Below, in pieces: positions 46,501-52,500 of a DNA stretch of 64,000 nucleotides. Both the position numbers and the translations under genes were made by a program. The DNA is from Toxonevra muliebris (Eukaryota; Arthropoda; Insecta; Diptera; Pallopteridae). Location of the stretch: assembly GCA_963691655.1 (NCBI GenBank), contig OY829329.1:66520852-66584851 (forward strand), given 5' to 3'. The notes beneath the pieces were generated by a model, which saw only the letters and a program-made list of their open reading frames with translations, searched no databases and was not told where the DNA came from. Positions within the stretch are counted from its first letter, which is position 1; each line of letters begins with the position of its first letter.

Positions 46501-47109
46501 AACGCCATTCTGACGATATTACGACAATATCCGCAATGTTTGTTAAACTCATTTAGTACCTACTGGTTTCGGTCCTTTTTTTTTTTGAGAATAGTTGGGT
46601 ACCTAATCAATTATTTAGAGTATTGAAGTGCAAAACATATGTAGGTTTATGGGTACGTAGTAGCATGACAAAATCACGATTATTTATTTAGCTGCAAGGT
46701 CTTTCACTGAGTATAGCAACATCACCTGGGTTTACATTGCACTCTTGTGAAATTTGACAATATATTTTACAACGCTCCCCATATTAAAATTATGCAAATA
46801 GTTAAATAATCGTAAAGGTGCCCTCTTTGTCTTTGCCTAACTCACCTCTTGCGTAATGTCCAGTTCATGTTTGGCATTATCATATAGAGTCTCTAGTTCT
46901 TCACATTTATGTTCCAGCACCGATTTCTCTTCCAGCAATGATAGACCATATTGTGCAGACTGAGCGCGTTCGCTGGTAGCCTGATCAAGTTCGCGTGTCA
47001 AGCGTTCTACTTCCATGCGCAGCTCCTCGGTGTCTTTACCGGCAGCTGAACCATGCACTACCACCGGTGATGATGCAGCAGCGGGGGAAGTGGGATTAGA
47101 GTCGGACAT
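3128..47109 (-). CDS. BicD: Bicaudal D, dynein/dynactin cargo adaptor (7 exons visible, C-terminal end missing)
   Basis: BicD is a coiled-coil adaptor that links dynein-dynactin to cargo such as Egalitarian-mRNA complexes and Rab6 vesicles, driving minus-end transport in oocytes and embryos. Seven minus-strand exons (46846-47109, 5348-5713, 4924-5061, 3990-4849, 3707-3927, 3381-3632, 3128-3302) join in frame through GT-AG introns into about 759 residues; family members in flies are about 780. The order of blocks matches fly BicD: an N-terminal coiled coil with a CC1-box-like SAQYG at residues 51-55, a long central coiled coil, and the conserved C-terminal cargo-binding coiled coil with [14 protein letters not shown] around residue 700. 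The start is the first ATG of exon 1, and its low-complexity leader precedes the conserved EVERLTREL. The donor at 3127 implies one more small exon to the left, which I cannot find in 1-3100. Intron 1 is about 41 kb. Identification is firm; exact splice choices are inferred. Confidence 0.96.
3381..3632 (-). CDS. BicD: BicD coding exon 6
   Basis: After a T-rich acceptor at 3633-3634 the frame reads [20 protein letters not shown], then [20 protein letters not shown] and LKEDAATFS. It forms the start of the C-terminal coiled coil used for cargo binding (residues about 617-700). The donor is A|GTATGC at 3380, so the next Ser codon is split. Confidence 0.94.
3707..3927 (-). CDS. BicD: BicD coding exon 5
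   Basis: Begins after acceptor TACAG (3928-3932). The split Ser codon is completed and the frame reads [18 protein letters not shown], then [20 protein letters not shown] and a coiled-coil segment ending GDVSE. Donor G|GTAATT at 3706, phase 1. Residues about 543-616. Confidence 0.94.
3990..4849 (-). CDS. BicD: BicD coding exon 4
   Basis: Largest visible BicD exon. It starts [20 protein letters not shown] and covers the central coiled coils (residues 257-542), including an acidic serine-rich stretch ([12 protein letters not shown]) and the conserved [20 protein letters not shown] block. Acceptor TTCAG at 4850-4854; donor AG|GTAAAC at 3989, leaving phase 2. The central region is thought to hold the inactive adaptor folded back on its C-terminal coil. 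Confidence 0.95.
4924..5061 (-). CDS. BicD: BicD coding exon 3
   Basis: Forty-six codons (residues 211-256), starting [13 protein letters not shown] and ending EEALEALQ. Acceptor CACAG at 5062-5066, donor GTAAGT from 4923. Phase 0 on both sides. Because this exon is too short to stand out as an open frame, its boundaries come from the splice signals and from conserved BicD sequence. Confidence 0.93.
5348..5713 (-). CDS. BicD: BicD coding exon 2
   Basis: Acceptor TATAG at 5714-5718, then residues 89-210, starting [11 protein letters not shown] and running through a heptad-rich coiled coil ([20 protein letters not shown], then [20 protein letters not shown]). The donor is CAG|GTGAGT with GT at 5347-5346. 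Phase 0 on both sides. It joins exon 1 across the 41-kb intron at the expected place in the protein. Confidence 0.95.
6690..7345 (-). pseudogene. Non-LTR retrotransposon reverse-transcriptase remnant
   Basis: Two minus-strand frames show late reverse-transcriptase motifs. One reads [19 protein letters not shown], followed by FAYAKI where an active enzyme has YADD. The other carries [12 protein letters not shown] and [16 protein letters not shown], the motif after the palm domain. The frames are broken and the catalytic Asp pair is lost, so the copy is dead. The pattern fits Jockey- or I-superfamily LINEs; the clade is uncertain. Confidence 0.75.
7420..8040. repeat. Diverged tandem array, about 115-bp units
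   Basis: A unit containing GATTCAGCGACCCCAAAAA and a downstream GCCGCCATTTTTAATTTTAA recurs with starts near 7443, 7550, 7660, 7780, 7900 and 8010. Spacing is about 105-120 bp, with substitutions and small indels. There is no reading frame. It resembles an old minisatellite or the internal array of a retroelement. Confidence 0.7.
8490..10445 (-). pseudogene. LINE with reverse transcriptase and RNase H, decayed
   Basis: Read on the minus strand, frames in order show a pre-RT segment ([31 protein letters not shown]), early RT ([20 protein letters not shown]), late RT ([31 protein letters not shown]), a linker ([10 protein letters not shown]), RNase H ([27 protein letters not shown], then LIWVPGY in another frame) and a C-terminal Cys/His knuckle region ([21 protein letters not shown]). 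Several frameshifts separate these blocks. RNase H places it in the I-like superfamily rather than Jockey. The copy cannot be active. Confidence 0.85.
11242..12522 (+). mobile_element. mariner element, 1281 bp, inactive
   Basis: Inverted ends (TTGGGGGTATGAATGTATAA left; the right end reads TTGGGAGTATGAATGTATAA on the minus strand) are flanked by TA at 11240-11241 and 12523-12524. The length is normal for a full mariner. It interrupts the left arm of the Tc1-like composite, so it is the younger insertion. Confidence 0.9.
11440..12449 (+). pseudogene. mariner transposase with two TAG stops and a frameshift
   Basis: The open part (11766-12449) has the mariner catalytic blocks: [28 protein letters not shown] and [13 protein letters not shown], with 34 residues between the second and third Asp (DD34D). 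Upstream, the helix-turn-helix half ([40 protein letters not shown]) is in frame but cut by TAG at 11763 in the KQGN-W-VPYEL motif and by TAG near 11555, both from Trp codons. A one-base indel in an A run near 11480 shifts the first residues. Near complete otherwise, hence fairly recent. Confidence 0.88.
15791..15813. repeat. (GA)n microsatellite
   Basis: Uninterrupted GA run of about 11 units in BicD intron 1. Possible GAGA-factor site, but nothing around supports a promoter. Confidence 0.9.
16127..17185. mobile_element. hAT-type non-autonomous element, copy 1
   Basis: Begins CAGGGCCGTA and ends TACGGCCTTG, short inverted ends typical of hAT elements. Flanks are ATATCTAC and TATACTAC, a decayed 8-bp duplication. 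The whole body matches, inverted, the element at 59672-60582. No transposase frame is present. Subterminal G runs follow the left end. Confidence 0.75.
17463..17624 (+). pseudogene. nad5: Nuclear mitochondrial insert: nad5 fragment (54 codons)
   Basis: Read with the invertebrate mitochondrial code (TGA Trp, AGA Ser, ATA Met) this stretch gives [20 protein letters not shown], then LNDEGWVMLKGMLGLLFM and IIGGSMLNWL, the conserved C-terminal part of NADH dehydrogenase subunit 5 of flies. Under the nuclear code two TGA stops break it. There is no indel across 162 bp, so the insertion looks young. It lies in the untranslated leader of the mariner. The sister mariner goes straight from GTTACGT to about AAGAG, so the borders can be set to within a few bases. 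Confidence 0.93.
17666..18325 (+). pseudogene. Deleted mariner transposase, copy A, with +1 frameshift
   Basis: The N-terminal DNA-binding half ([39 protein letters not shown]) runs to LTIRE and is then joined in frame to [29 protein letters not shown] and SPDLAPCDF. The segment with the first catalytic Asp block (TGDE/TW) and the WVPHEL-type motif is gone. One extra T near 18118 shifts the C-terminal end into another frame ([32 protein letters not shown]). It has no ATG start in frame at the normal position. Confidence 0.88.
18590..19930 (-). pseudogene. LINE RNase H and C-terminal remnant
   Basis: Minus-strand frames show RNase H start ([33 protein letters not shown], then [11 protein letters not shown]) and a C-terminal domain ([39 protein letters not shown]). 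The 3-prime tail on the element strand reads TAACCTAACATAACCTAG. Frames are broken between the blocks. A 5-prime-truncated I-superfamily LINE. Confidence 0.8.
20743..20901. repeat. (AC)n and (GT)n microsatellites facing each other
   Basis: (AC)n at 20743-20770 and (GT)n at 20881-20901, about 110 bp apart, so the single strand could fold into a hairpin. Further CA runs lie at 34286-34309 and 34542-34569 and at 26935-26962. Confidence 0.85.
22621..23738. mobile_element. Candidate inverted-repeat element with LINE piece inside
   Basis: Left end ATGTTCCTACTGAG and right end, inverted, ATGTTCCCACTGAG. GTTTCG-rich subterminal sequence follows on both sides. The right half is the reverse of the repeat split by mariner copy A and is uninterrupted at that TA (23645-23646). 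A decayed LINE fragment sits in the middle. I could not define target duplications. Confidence 0.5.
22760..23245 (+). pseudogene. LINE C-terminal fragment
   Basis: Plus-strand frame 22909-23163 reads [20 protein letters not shown], then [19 protein letters not shown] and [11 protein letters not shown], the Cys/His-containing C-terminal end of I/Loa-type LINE polyproteins. It is followed by the short 3-prime tail ending with AATAATAAATAATA. 5-prime truncated. Confidence 0.75.
23860..24830 (-). pseudogene. LINE RNase H and C-terminal remnant
   Basis: Minus strand: [15 protein letters not shown] with [10 protein letters not shown] (RNase H start), then [38 protein letters not shown] (RNase H His/Asp end) and [20 protein letters not shown] (C-terminal domain). 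The knuckle region continues out of frame to about 23900. Several stops and shifts. 5-prime truncated. Confidence 0.82.
25550..25855. mobile_element. Candidate MITE, about 306 bp
   Basis: Left GAGGCCGAGAGCAAAAGCGG and right, inverted, GAGGCTGAGAGCAAAAGCGG form 20-bp ends with one mismatch. Inside, the motif GAGCAAAA or its complement recurs five or more times. No frame and no clear target duplication. Possibly related to the GAGTAA motif cluster at the window start. Confidence 0.5.
27063..27085. repeat. (ATGG)n microsatellite
   Basis: About five and a half ATGG units in BicD intron 1, with degenerate ATGR repeats continuing to about 27130. Confidence 0.85.
28012..28034. repeat. (CTG)n microsatellite
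   Basis: About seven CTG/GCT units in BicD intron 1. The open frames over it are poly-Ala or poly-Ser products of the repeat and are not genes. Confidence 0.85.
28977..29897 (+). mobile_element. Internally deleted mariner, copy B, 921 bp
   Basis: Starts CCACCTTTATCAAAACGTTG and ends, inverted, CCACCTTGATCAAAAAGTTC, flanked by TA at 28975-28976 and 29898-29899. It matches copy A (17300-18379) along its length apart from the nad5 insert in A and point changes. Confidence 0.92.
29199..29846 (+). CDS. Deleted mariner transposase, copy B, open for 215 codons
   Basis: Continuous frame combining the helix-turn-helix half ([36 protein letters not shown]) fused at LTIRE to [20 protein letters not shown] and the last two catalytic blocks, HHDNAPSH and [12 protein letters not shown] (34 residues apart, mariner DD34D). 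The first catalytic Asp block is deleted, so it cannot cut DNA but may still bind mariner ends. A one-base loss in the A run near 29206 cuts it from its original leader; the first in-frame ATG is the Met in TLEML (about 29238). Whether it is expressed is unknown; it could equally be only a pseudogene. Confidence 0.8.
   Translation: MRKNEFNSARTLEMLEKCFGNDSLKKTAVYQWHERFKSGRQSIKDDERSGRPSTSKTDENVDKVKEILVNNRQLTIREYYLGVMRHLREAIRRMRPELWTENSWILHHDNAPSHSAIIIRNFLTKNATNTIQQPPNSPDLAPCDFFLFNRVKKPLRGTCFSSREEEMEKTQEALKDIPKTEYKKCFEDWINRWHKYKCVAADGYYFDGDNIDLDE
30440..30720 (+). pseudogene. LINE C-terminal fragment
   Basis: Plus frame containing [19 protein letters not shown], the C-terminal Cys/His signature of RNase-H-bearing LINEs, followed directly by a second LINE remnant in the same direction. 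Too short to assign further. Confidence 0.6.
30750..31660 (+). pseudogene. LINE RNase H and C-terminal remnant, plus strand
   Basis: Frame 30858-31466 has the RNase H middle and end ([13 protein letters not shown] with Lys where active enzymes have Glu, [34 protein letters not shown]) and the C-terminal helix block ([20 protein letters not shown]). The 3-prime tail near 31620-31650 has AATAAATAAGG. The Glu to Lys change at an expected catalytic site and the lack of the first Asp block show it is dead. Confidence 0.82.
31725..31840 (-). pseudogene. Short LINE RNase H fragment
   Basis: Reverse reading gives [16 protein letters not shown], then [13 protein letters not shown], which lines up with the [16 protein letters not shown] stretch of the LINE at 23860-24830. 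About 115 bp, no ends recognised. Confidence 0.55.
34660..35880 (-). pseudogene. LINE RNase H and C-terminal remnant
   Basis: Minus frames: [20 protein letters not shown] (linker), a broken RNase H start, then [20 protein letters not shown] spanning two frames, [20 protein letters not shown], the C-terminal [20 protein letters not shown] and [20 protein letters not shown]. The frame 34823-35485 is intact over 220 codons. The 3-prime tail on the element strand reads CCTAACCTAAACCTAACC. 5-prime truncated. Confidence 0.85.
36302..36477. repeat. Possible small MITE
   Basis: Starts CATGGGCGTGCACAAGGGG and ends GAGTACGCCCGTGGC, giving short inverted ends around GGGCGT. About 175 bp with no coding. 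No clear duplication outside, so the call is weak. Confidence 0.3.
36615..38554. mobile_element. Candidate element with AATTCGGATC subterminal repeats
   Basis: Left end TAACGTAAGTGTAGGTAATT and right end, inverted, TAACGTAAATGAGGGTAATT are about 26-bp inverted repeats. The 10-mer AATTCGGATC recurs near both ends (36641, 36821, 36842 and, inverted, 38515 and 38530) and in a tandem array near 38105-38208. A C-rich patch lies near 37390-37490. No coding frame. Confidence 0.5.
38104..38210. repeat. Tandem 19-bp repeat GAATTCGGATCATCGATAC
   Basis: About five units of a 19-bp sequence, each holding EcoRI-like GAATTC and ClaI-like ATCGAT palindromes. The first units vary (ATCGATCC, ATCGATTC); the last three are identical, which suggests recent slippage. 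Confidence 0.85.
41962..42250 (-). mobile_element. tRNA-headed SINE with perfect 11-bp target duplication
   Basis: Flanked on both sides by CAAAAATACTT (41951-41961 and 42251-42261). On the minus strand the head has RNA polymerase III promoter boxes: A-box-like TAGTCTAGTGGG (42239-42228) and B-box GGGTTCGATTCCC (42205-42193), within a tRNA-like stretch. The body follows and the tail ends CCATTCCAACCTAACCT. A 5-prime-truncated partner copy lies at 43376-43502. It sits in the left end of a Tc1-like copy. Confidence 0.85.
42180..42250 (-). promoter_or_regulatory. tRNA-like polymerase III head of the SINE
   Basis: The A and B boxes are spaced about 35 bp apart, as in tRNA genes. A T-arm (CGGG/CCCG) and part of an acceptor stem (GACGA/TCGTC) can be drawn, but two acceptor pairs fail. 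It directly abuts SINE body and target duplication, so I read it as a SINE promoter rather than a working tRNA gene. Confidence 0.7.
42253..43285 (+). pseudogene. Tc1-like transposon remnant
   Basis: Inverted ends AAATACTTGAGAACGAT and, reversed, AAATACTTAAGAACGAT. A second direct copy of the right-end motif lies about 190 bp inside (43076-43096), suggesting IR/DR-type ends. Plus-strand pieces in shifting frames match Tc1 transposase: [20 protein letters not shown], then [20 protein letters not shown] with Asp-2, a broken [14 protein letters not shown] block, and [18 protein letters not shown] at the end. Many shifts and stops. Confidence 0.75.
43376..43502 (+). repeat. 5-prime-truncated copy of the SINE body
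   Basis: Matches the reverse of 41962-42090, including TGGCTGTCGAGAGA, GAACGGCCCA, ATACCACATAGTTGG and CAGTTTAACGCC. It lacks the tRNA head, as expected for incomplete target-primed reverse transcription. Its tail abuts a hAT MITE fragment. Confidence 0.8.
43518..43690. mobile_element. Truncated copy of hAT-type MITE (see 58999-59311)
   Basis: Direct copy of 59160-59310: ACTAGAAGTATCAGATGTR, CGCGTTTTATTCTTCATTTT and the end TTGGCCACACT. The left end is missing, so no duplication can be seen. Confidence 0.75.
43700..46845. other. Stretch without recognisable features
   Basis: AT-rich intron DNA next to BicD exon 1. Short open frames on both strands have no domain. No inverted-repeat element, reverse transcriptase or RNA gene recognised. 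Intronic enhancers could be here but cannot be read from a single sequence. Confidence 0.5.
46846..47109 (-). CDS. BicD: BicD coding exon 1
   Basis: Encodes residues 1-88. A variable Ser/Ala/Pro-rich leader ([10 protein letters not shown]) is followed by the conserved start of the first coiled coil ([11 protein letters not shown]) and the dynein-light-intermediate-chain-binding CC1-box region ([12 protein letters not shown]). The exon ends in CAA GAG followed by the strong donor GTGAGT at 46845-46840, phase 0. Confidence 0.95.
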
Positions 47110-49463
47110 TTTGATGCAGGGACAAAGTGTTGTTCTTGTTGTTGGACGGGTAATGTAGGTAAGATATGTGATGGAAGATGGTTGCGGTGATGATGATGCG
47201 GTTGAAAATATGAAGGAAAATGTTTAACGTTGGGCCGTAGTGATTTTGGTAGTGGCGGTGGGAGCGTCTGCGTCTGGACGGTGCCCGTACGCTTGAGTGG
47301 CGGCTCGAAAATTTCCAAATAGCGGCAGGTCGTTGTGGGCGGAATTGTCGCTGAATGTATTTTTCTGCGTTCGTTGTTTTTTTGGAGGGAAAATTTTTTT
47401 TTTGTAAAATTTCACTTTTTTCGTATATTTTATTTTGGACGTATTTTTAATTTTTTGGTTGAGTTCTTGTTCTTTTGTATTATTTATTTTGTTACACCAG
47501 TGGCGTTTCTCTTTTGTGAAGTTCGTTCTCACGGATGTTTGTTCGCTTACCCTCTTTTGTGCTTTTGTTCGCCCTCTTTTTTAATTTTTTTTTTGTTCTG
47601 CAATTCACTCTGGTTGTTGTTGGTATAAAGTAAACTGTAACTTTTCAATTTGCAACTTAATTAATAAATTGTAGCAAAATTATTATATTAAATTAAATTG
47701 TTTCGCTCTTTTCGCCCAACAATAAATTCAACTTATAAATAAGAAAAAGGTGTAGGCAGCAGGCAGGCAGGCAGGAAAGACGACAGGAAACGAACCAATT
47801 AACAAAAAAAGAGAAGCAGTGACGACATCACAATTTCAATTTCCACTTCCACCACTTTTCTTTGGAGCACTAGCAATTCTTTACCAATAAAAATTGTACA
47901 CACACATGTTAAAAAAAATGCGTATTCTTTTTGTTTTTCGTTGAACTTTAGACGGATGATTTTCACTCAATATTTTTCACGTTCACAATTGTTTTTCGGC
48001 AATTTTTCCTCAATAAATTTGTGTGCAAAATTAAGGAAAAATTTCTTTTTTCGTTTTGCTCTGCAAACGGAAGAAAATACACGACTTTTCTCTTCGTGAG
48101 TGAGTGAGGGAATGCGTTGAGCAGTTCTTTCTTTTGGTTCATATTCCGTCCGCACATGGTTGTAAAAATATGTAAGCTTGGAAACTACAAAGTACCATTC
48201 ATATTTAGTACTCAAAATTAGGTCCTTCATATTAAGCTCTTAATTTCTTTAGCAGAAAAAATAAAATGATTTTAAAAATCTTATAGTGTGCCTTTAACTA
48301 CACTGTAGGTGAGTTTTAAACTTTAAAAATAACACAGAGTAGTGACTACCACCATCAGTTAGGTATTCATGAGTGGAGTTTATGTGCACAACCATTTGGC
48401 CCTTTCTCTCCAAATGTTTAATTCTAAAAATATTAAATTTCTGAACCTGAATATTCGTCACCATTTGCATTAAAAACGTTTAAATCTCCACTTAAAATGT
48501 GTCAATTATTTTGAGGTATTGGAACTTAAATATTTTTGATACAAAAGATAAATAATAATATACGCCCAAACCACCCAAAATATCGCTACTAGCTGAATCA
48601 GTGTATGACTTAACAATAACTATGTATCTGAATTAATTATGGTGAAATGTGGCTAGTCTACAACCTGGGGAGAAAACAACTGGATTACAATAGAGAATAA
48701 AAAACTTAAATAAGTTTGGCACTCAATTTGTTGTGCAGGTATTAGTTTCACCCTTTGAGAAAATTAAATTCAATTAATTTAGAAAAAAAATTAGAAAGTC
48801 AGAAAATTTTAGGACTTGGATCAAGCAATGAATAGAATAAATAGAATGTTGATTAATATGTTCATAAATGCAACCATGCTCTGGTAACTCTGTAAGACAT
48901 CCACATACTGACATATCTTGCTTAGTTCTATTTTGTTGTGCGTTTGACATTCGCAAACAGCTGACACGAATTTAAGTTCTTGTTTTTCTAGCGTGCAAGA
49001 GTGTTTGGTATTTATTGGGAAAATCTAATAAAAAAATAACAGTGTTTTAAGAATAACTTCAAAAAACTATTGCTAAAAAGCAGCGCCAGCAAAAAACATA
49101 CATGGCGCTGTTAAGTTGAATTTAAACTATGAAAAATAAACATTGAAAAAATACAAAAAGTGATCAGCAATAGTTGCGAAACAACGACAACAACAACTAC
49201 AACAATTTGGGGTGCCTCTGCCAATTTTGGAAAACACAGGCCTTCATATTATGCACACGCCCATTTGAGGTGCCAAAAATATTTTTCTCATAGTTCCTTT
49301 TGTCACATTAAATTTTTAAGTAATTCAACAACGACAAAAGCAAAGGGAGTGCTGGAAACAGATAGATTTGCTCACAGGTGCTGCGTGGGAGGAGAAGAGC
49401 CGAACAAAGTAGAATCTAATCGCACCGAAGCTTCGGCACTTTACAGTCAAGCTTCAGTGTAAA
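47110..49463. promoter_or_regulatory. Shared head-to-head upstream region of BicD and SCAPER
   Basis: BicD is read leftward from 47109 and SCAPER rightward from 49464, so both promoters and 5-prime leaders lie in these 2.35 kb. Transcription starts, TATA boxes or DRE sites could not be placed with confidence. A short (GGCA)n run is at about 47757-47775. The BicD start context is CAAA-ATG and the SCAPER start is AAA-ATGG, both acceptable for flies. Confidence 0.6.
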
Positions 49464-49566
49464 ATGGAAATGAAAGAAGTCATAAACCGCGAGGGACGTG
49501 AGGCTAAAAATCTGCTTGTATATCAATTCTGCGCAGACACGCCTGCAGAAGGCACAGCTCAAGAAA
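49464..49566 (+). CDS. SCAPER: SCAPER coding exon 1
   Basis: Starts [20 protein letters not shown]; the start is the first ATG after a stop-rich leader with a good AAA-ATGG context. Ends GAA A|GTAAGT (phase 1) before a 52-bp intron. The exon is short and not strongly conserved, so the exact start is likely but not certain. Confidence 0.8.
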
Positions 49567-52500
49567 GTAAGTTTGTGTTCTATATAAATTTCTCATGTCT
49601 AAAACTTAAATTTTTCAGAAGCACCACCACCTCCATCCACATTCCGTAAGCCGCCGGTGGCACCGCCCAAGTCGCCGAACTCATTGGGCACACCAAGTAC
49701 ACCCAAAAAGTCACATTCACCATCGCGATTCGCCACCATACAAAGTTCCGGGCCACGAGTGCGCAGCGCGTCCACGGGACGTGACAAAAAAAGTGAGCTA
49801 CAAGCGCGCTACTGGGCGTTGCTGTTCGGGAATTTGCAGCGTGCTGTCAATGAAATCTACCAGACTGTCGAGTGCTATGAGAATATCTCCTCATGTCAGG
49901 AGGCAATTTTGGTGCTGGAGAACTACGTGCGCGACTTCAAAGCGTTGAGTGAATGGTTCAAAGTTTCATGGGACTATGACTCACGGCCGCTGCAGCAGCG
50001 ACCACATTCGCTGGCGTGGGAAGTGCGAAAAAGCAATCCGGGGCCCCGCGTGCGGGCCAAAAGTCTCTCTAGTCCCACAATGTCGGGAAAATCGAGTCCG
50101 TGTGCCGCATGCCCATGCAATTCGGGAAAATCTTCACCGTGCTGTGGATGTGGCCTGGATGCGCTATCGCCACGCAAGGGTTTTCGAGCTTATGATCAAC
50201 TGCCAAAAGGGGCGATGCGCGTAAATGTACGTGAGTTATTCGCATCGAGCAAGCGACAGACCAACGAACGTGCAGTGGTAGAAGGGGAACCTGAAGAAAA
50301 GAAGCAAGAGGAAGAGAAACTCGAAGTTGCAGACGTTACAGAATCAATTGATAAAAAGCATCAGTATGCGCAAACAGATTTGGAAGATGACCACTTAACC
50401 TTAGCAGACATACGGGAAAAGATGCGTCGCGAAGAAGAGGAGAGACAAGCTGCTGCGGAAGAGCAGCAACGCCAGGAAGAGTTGGAGCAACAATCATTCC
50501 CTGCACTGAAAGCTATTCAACCGCAAGCACCGGCAGTCAATGGTGGCTCCGGCTCCAATGAACCTACAACGCCTGCAGACAACAGTGCAGATGCTGATAC
50601 CCATTCCGCCATTGCTGTGGTGATACGTGAGCCTACCGCTTTAGAAATGACTGTAGACAAATTGAATAGTATGGAAAATGAAATGCTAGCTAAAGATGCG
50701 AGTAAAGCACCAACACCACAAACAGCCGAAGTTAAGAAAGTGGAGCCAGTTGCAGTACTGCCAAAAGTACCCCTAGGTTCTACTTCAGGCATAGATTACA
50801 CGAAAAAGACAGTAACAGCTACACCTCAAGCAGCAGGTGCAACAGCAGCAGCAGCAGGTGCAACAGCAGCTGCAGTTGGGGGAGAAACAGTTTCCGCAGC
50901 TGGAGGAGGAACAGCGGCAGCAGCTGCAGGAGTAACAGCACCAGCATCTTCAGGAGGAGGAGGAGTAAATACAGTATCTCAAAATGGTCCGCTCAAGTAT
51001 TCCAGCGTGTTGAATCGCCCAGCCGTTTCCACGCGCACCACAACCAAACCAGCCCCTTTCCGTCCCACTACAGGAGCAACAACAACATCCGCCAAGCTGA
51101 CAACATTGCCGAAAGTCACATCTAACACTAGCTTACGACGTCCGGTCAGTAGTAACACCGCCGCCTTCGCAAAGCCTACATTGCGCACTGGACCAGGAGG
51201 TGGCCGAAATTCCAATGTTCTTCATGCAGCAGCACCAGCACGCCCTTCCAGCAAAACAGAATCGTATGGGCCACCTACACATGTCGCTTCACGTCTTTCA
51301 GCACGTTCACGCACAATGATCGAAATAAATTCCACTGATTCGGCAAAAGCATCGGCGCCGTTATTGCGTTCCTCCTCAAATCGCAACACACATCATCCGG
51401 CACGTGCACTGCCCTCGGCCAACTTATCGCGCAAGTCTTCACGCGAGGATATTGGCAGCTCTAGTTCTACGCTAAAAGCGAGCAATGAACGCATATCTTC
51501 ATCGCGCAGCAGCCTCACATATCCACAACACCATGCCACACATGTTGATGAGCGTCACTCGGAGCCTAAGCAGTTGCCCTCAGATGCCAATGATGGCTGG
51601 CTAACGGTGAAGAAACGACGCCGCTCAAGCATGCACTGGGCGAATCGTTTTAATCAACCAACTGGCTATGCAAGTCTGCCAACATTGGCATTACTCAATG
51701 AGAAACGCAGCGAAGAAGAACAACAACGCAAAGCAGCCACAACAGCAGCAGCAGCGGCAGCAGCGAAACAAGCTAAATTGCAAAAGGCTACAGCGGCAGC
51801 ATCAGCAGCAGAAAGGCCATCGAAGGTCGCTTTGCGTCCGGAAATTAAAAATGCCAAAGCAAAAGTCAATTCACTTCCAGCTCAACGTAAAAGTGCCACA
51901 ACAACAATCGCATCTGCTTCACTCCCAGTACCCCAAAAACCACAGCAGGTTGTTTCTGCTCCCTCATCGGCACGCAATCCGGCATTGCCAAGCCGCCAGA
52001 CTATAATCAAACGACAGAAATCGGATCTCACAGGACTGAAGATGACTTCATTGCATAAGGAATATATGCGAAGCGAGAAATATGCACAAAGAAAGCAAAA
52101 CAATCAGAGTGCATCGGCCACAGACATGACGGAGTCGGGTGCTGCAGACTATTACGGAACCAATGGAAATAGTTCGTCAACCGAATCTGTTGCTGAAGGT
52201 AATATTGTATTGTGGTTATTTTGAATTAACTTACTCATTTCCTTTATTTTTTACAGGAAAAAACCACACTGCCAATTCCAATTCGCTAGACTCGTCTGAT
52301 CTACTGCACTTGCCTGAATCTGGCGAGCAAAATAAAATTGATATTAAAATTCAAACCAATCGTGACTTCTCCAAAACCATTGGCGATCTATACGAAAGCA
52401 TCTCATTGACCGCTAAAGCCGCAGCTATGTTTAGCAATGGCATTGACGATGCTGCAGCAGGTAAACTCTCGAGCTGCGATGAGAACGAAGAGGCACTGGC

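Larger units (their letters stand above)
5714..46845 (-). other. BicD: BicD intron 1, about 41 kb, transposon-rich
   Basis: Bounded by the donor at 46845 and the acceptor at 5714, both in phase 0, so the flanking exons join E|ALAKFQ as in other BicD proteins. All transposon-derived items listed between these coordinates sit in it on both strands. Stretches with nothing recognisable to me include 5720-6640, 10450-11080, 13960-16110, 19950-22600, 25860-28600, 31850-34650, 39570-41940 and 43700-46840. These are AT-rich DNA with microsatellites. No host exon was recognised inside it. Confidence 0.85.

Noticed and set aside
49160..49462. 100-codon open frame ending just before the SCAPER start, possible upstream ORF
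   Set aside because: It opens with GTG and has no in-frame ATG. Poly-Thr comes from an ACA repeat. It is most likely 5-prime leader without translation.
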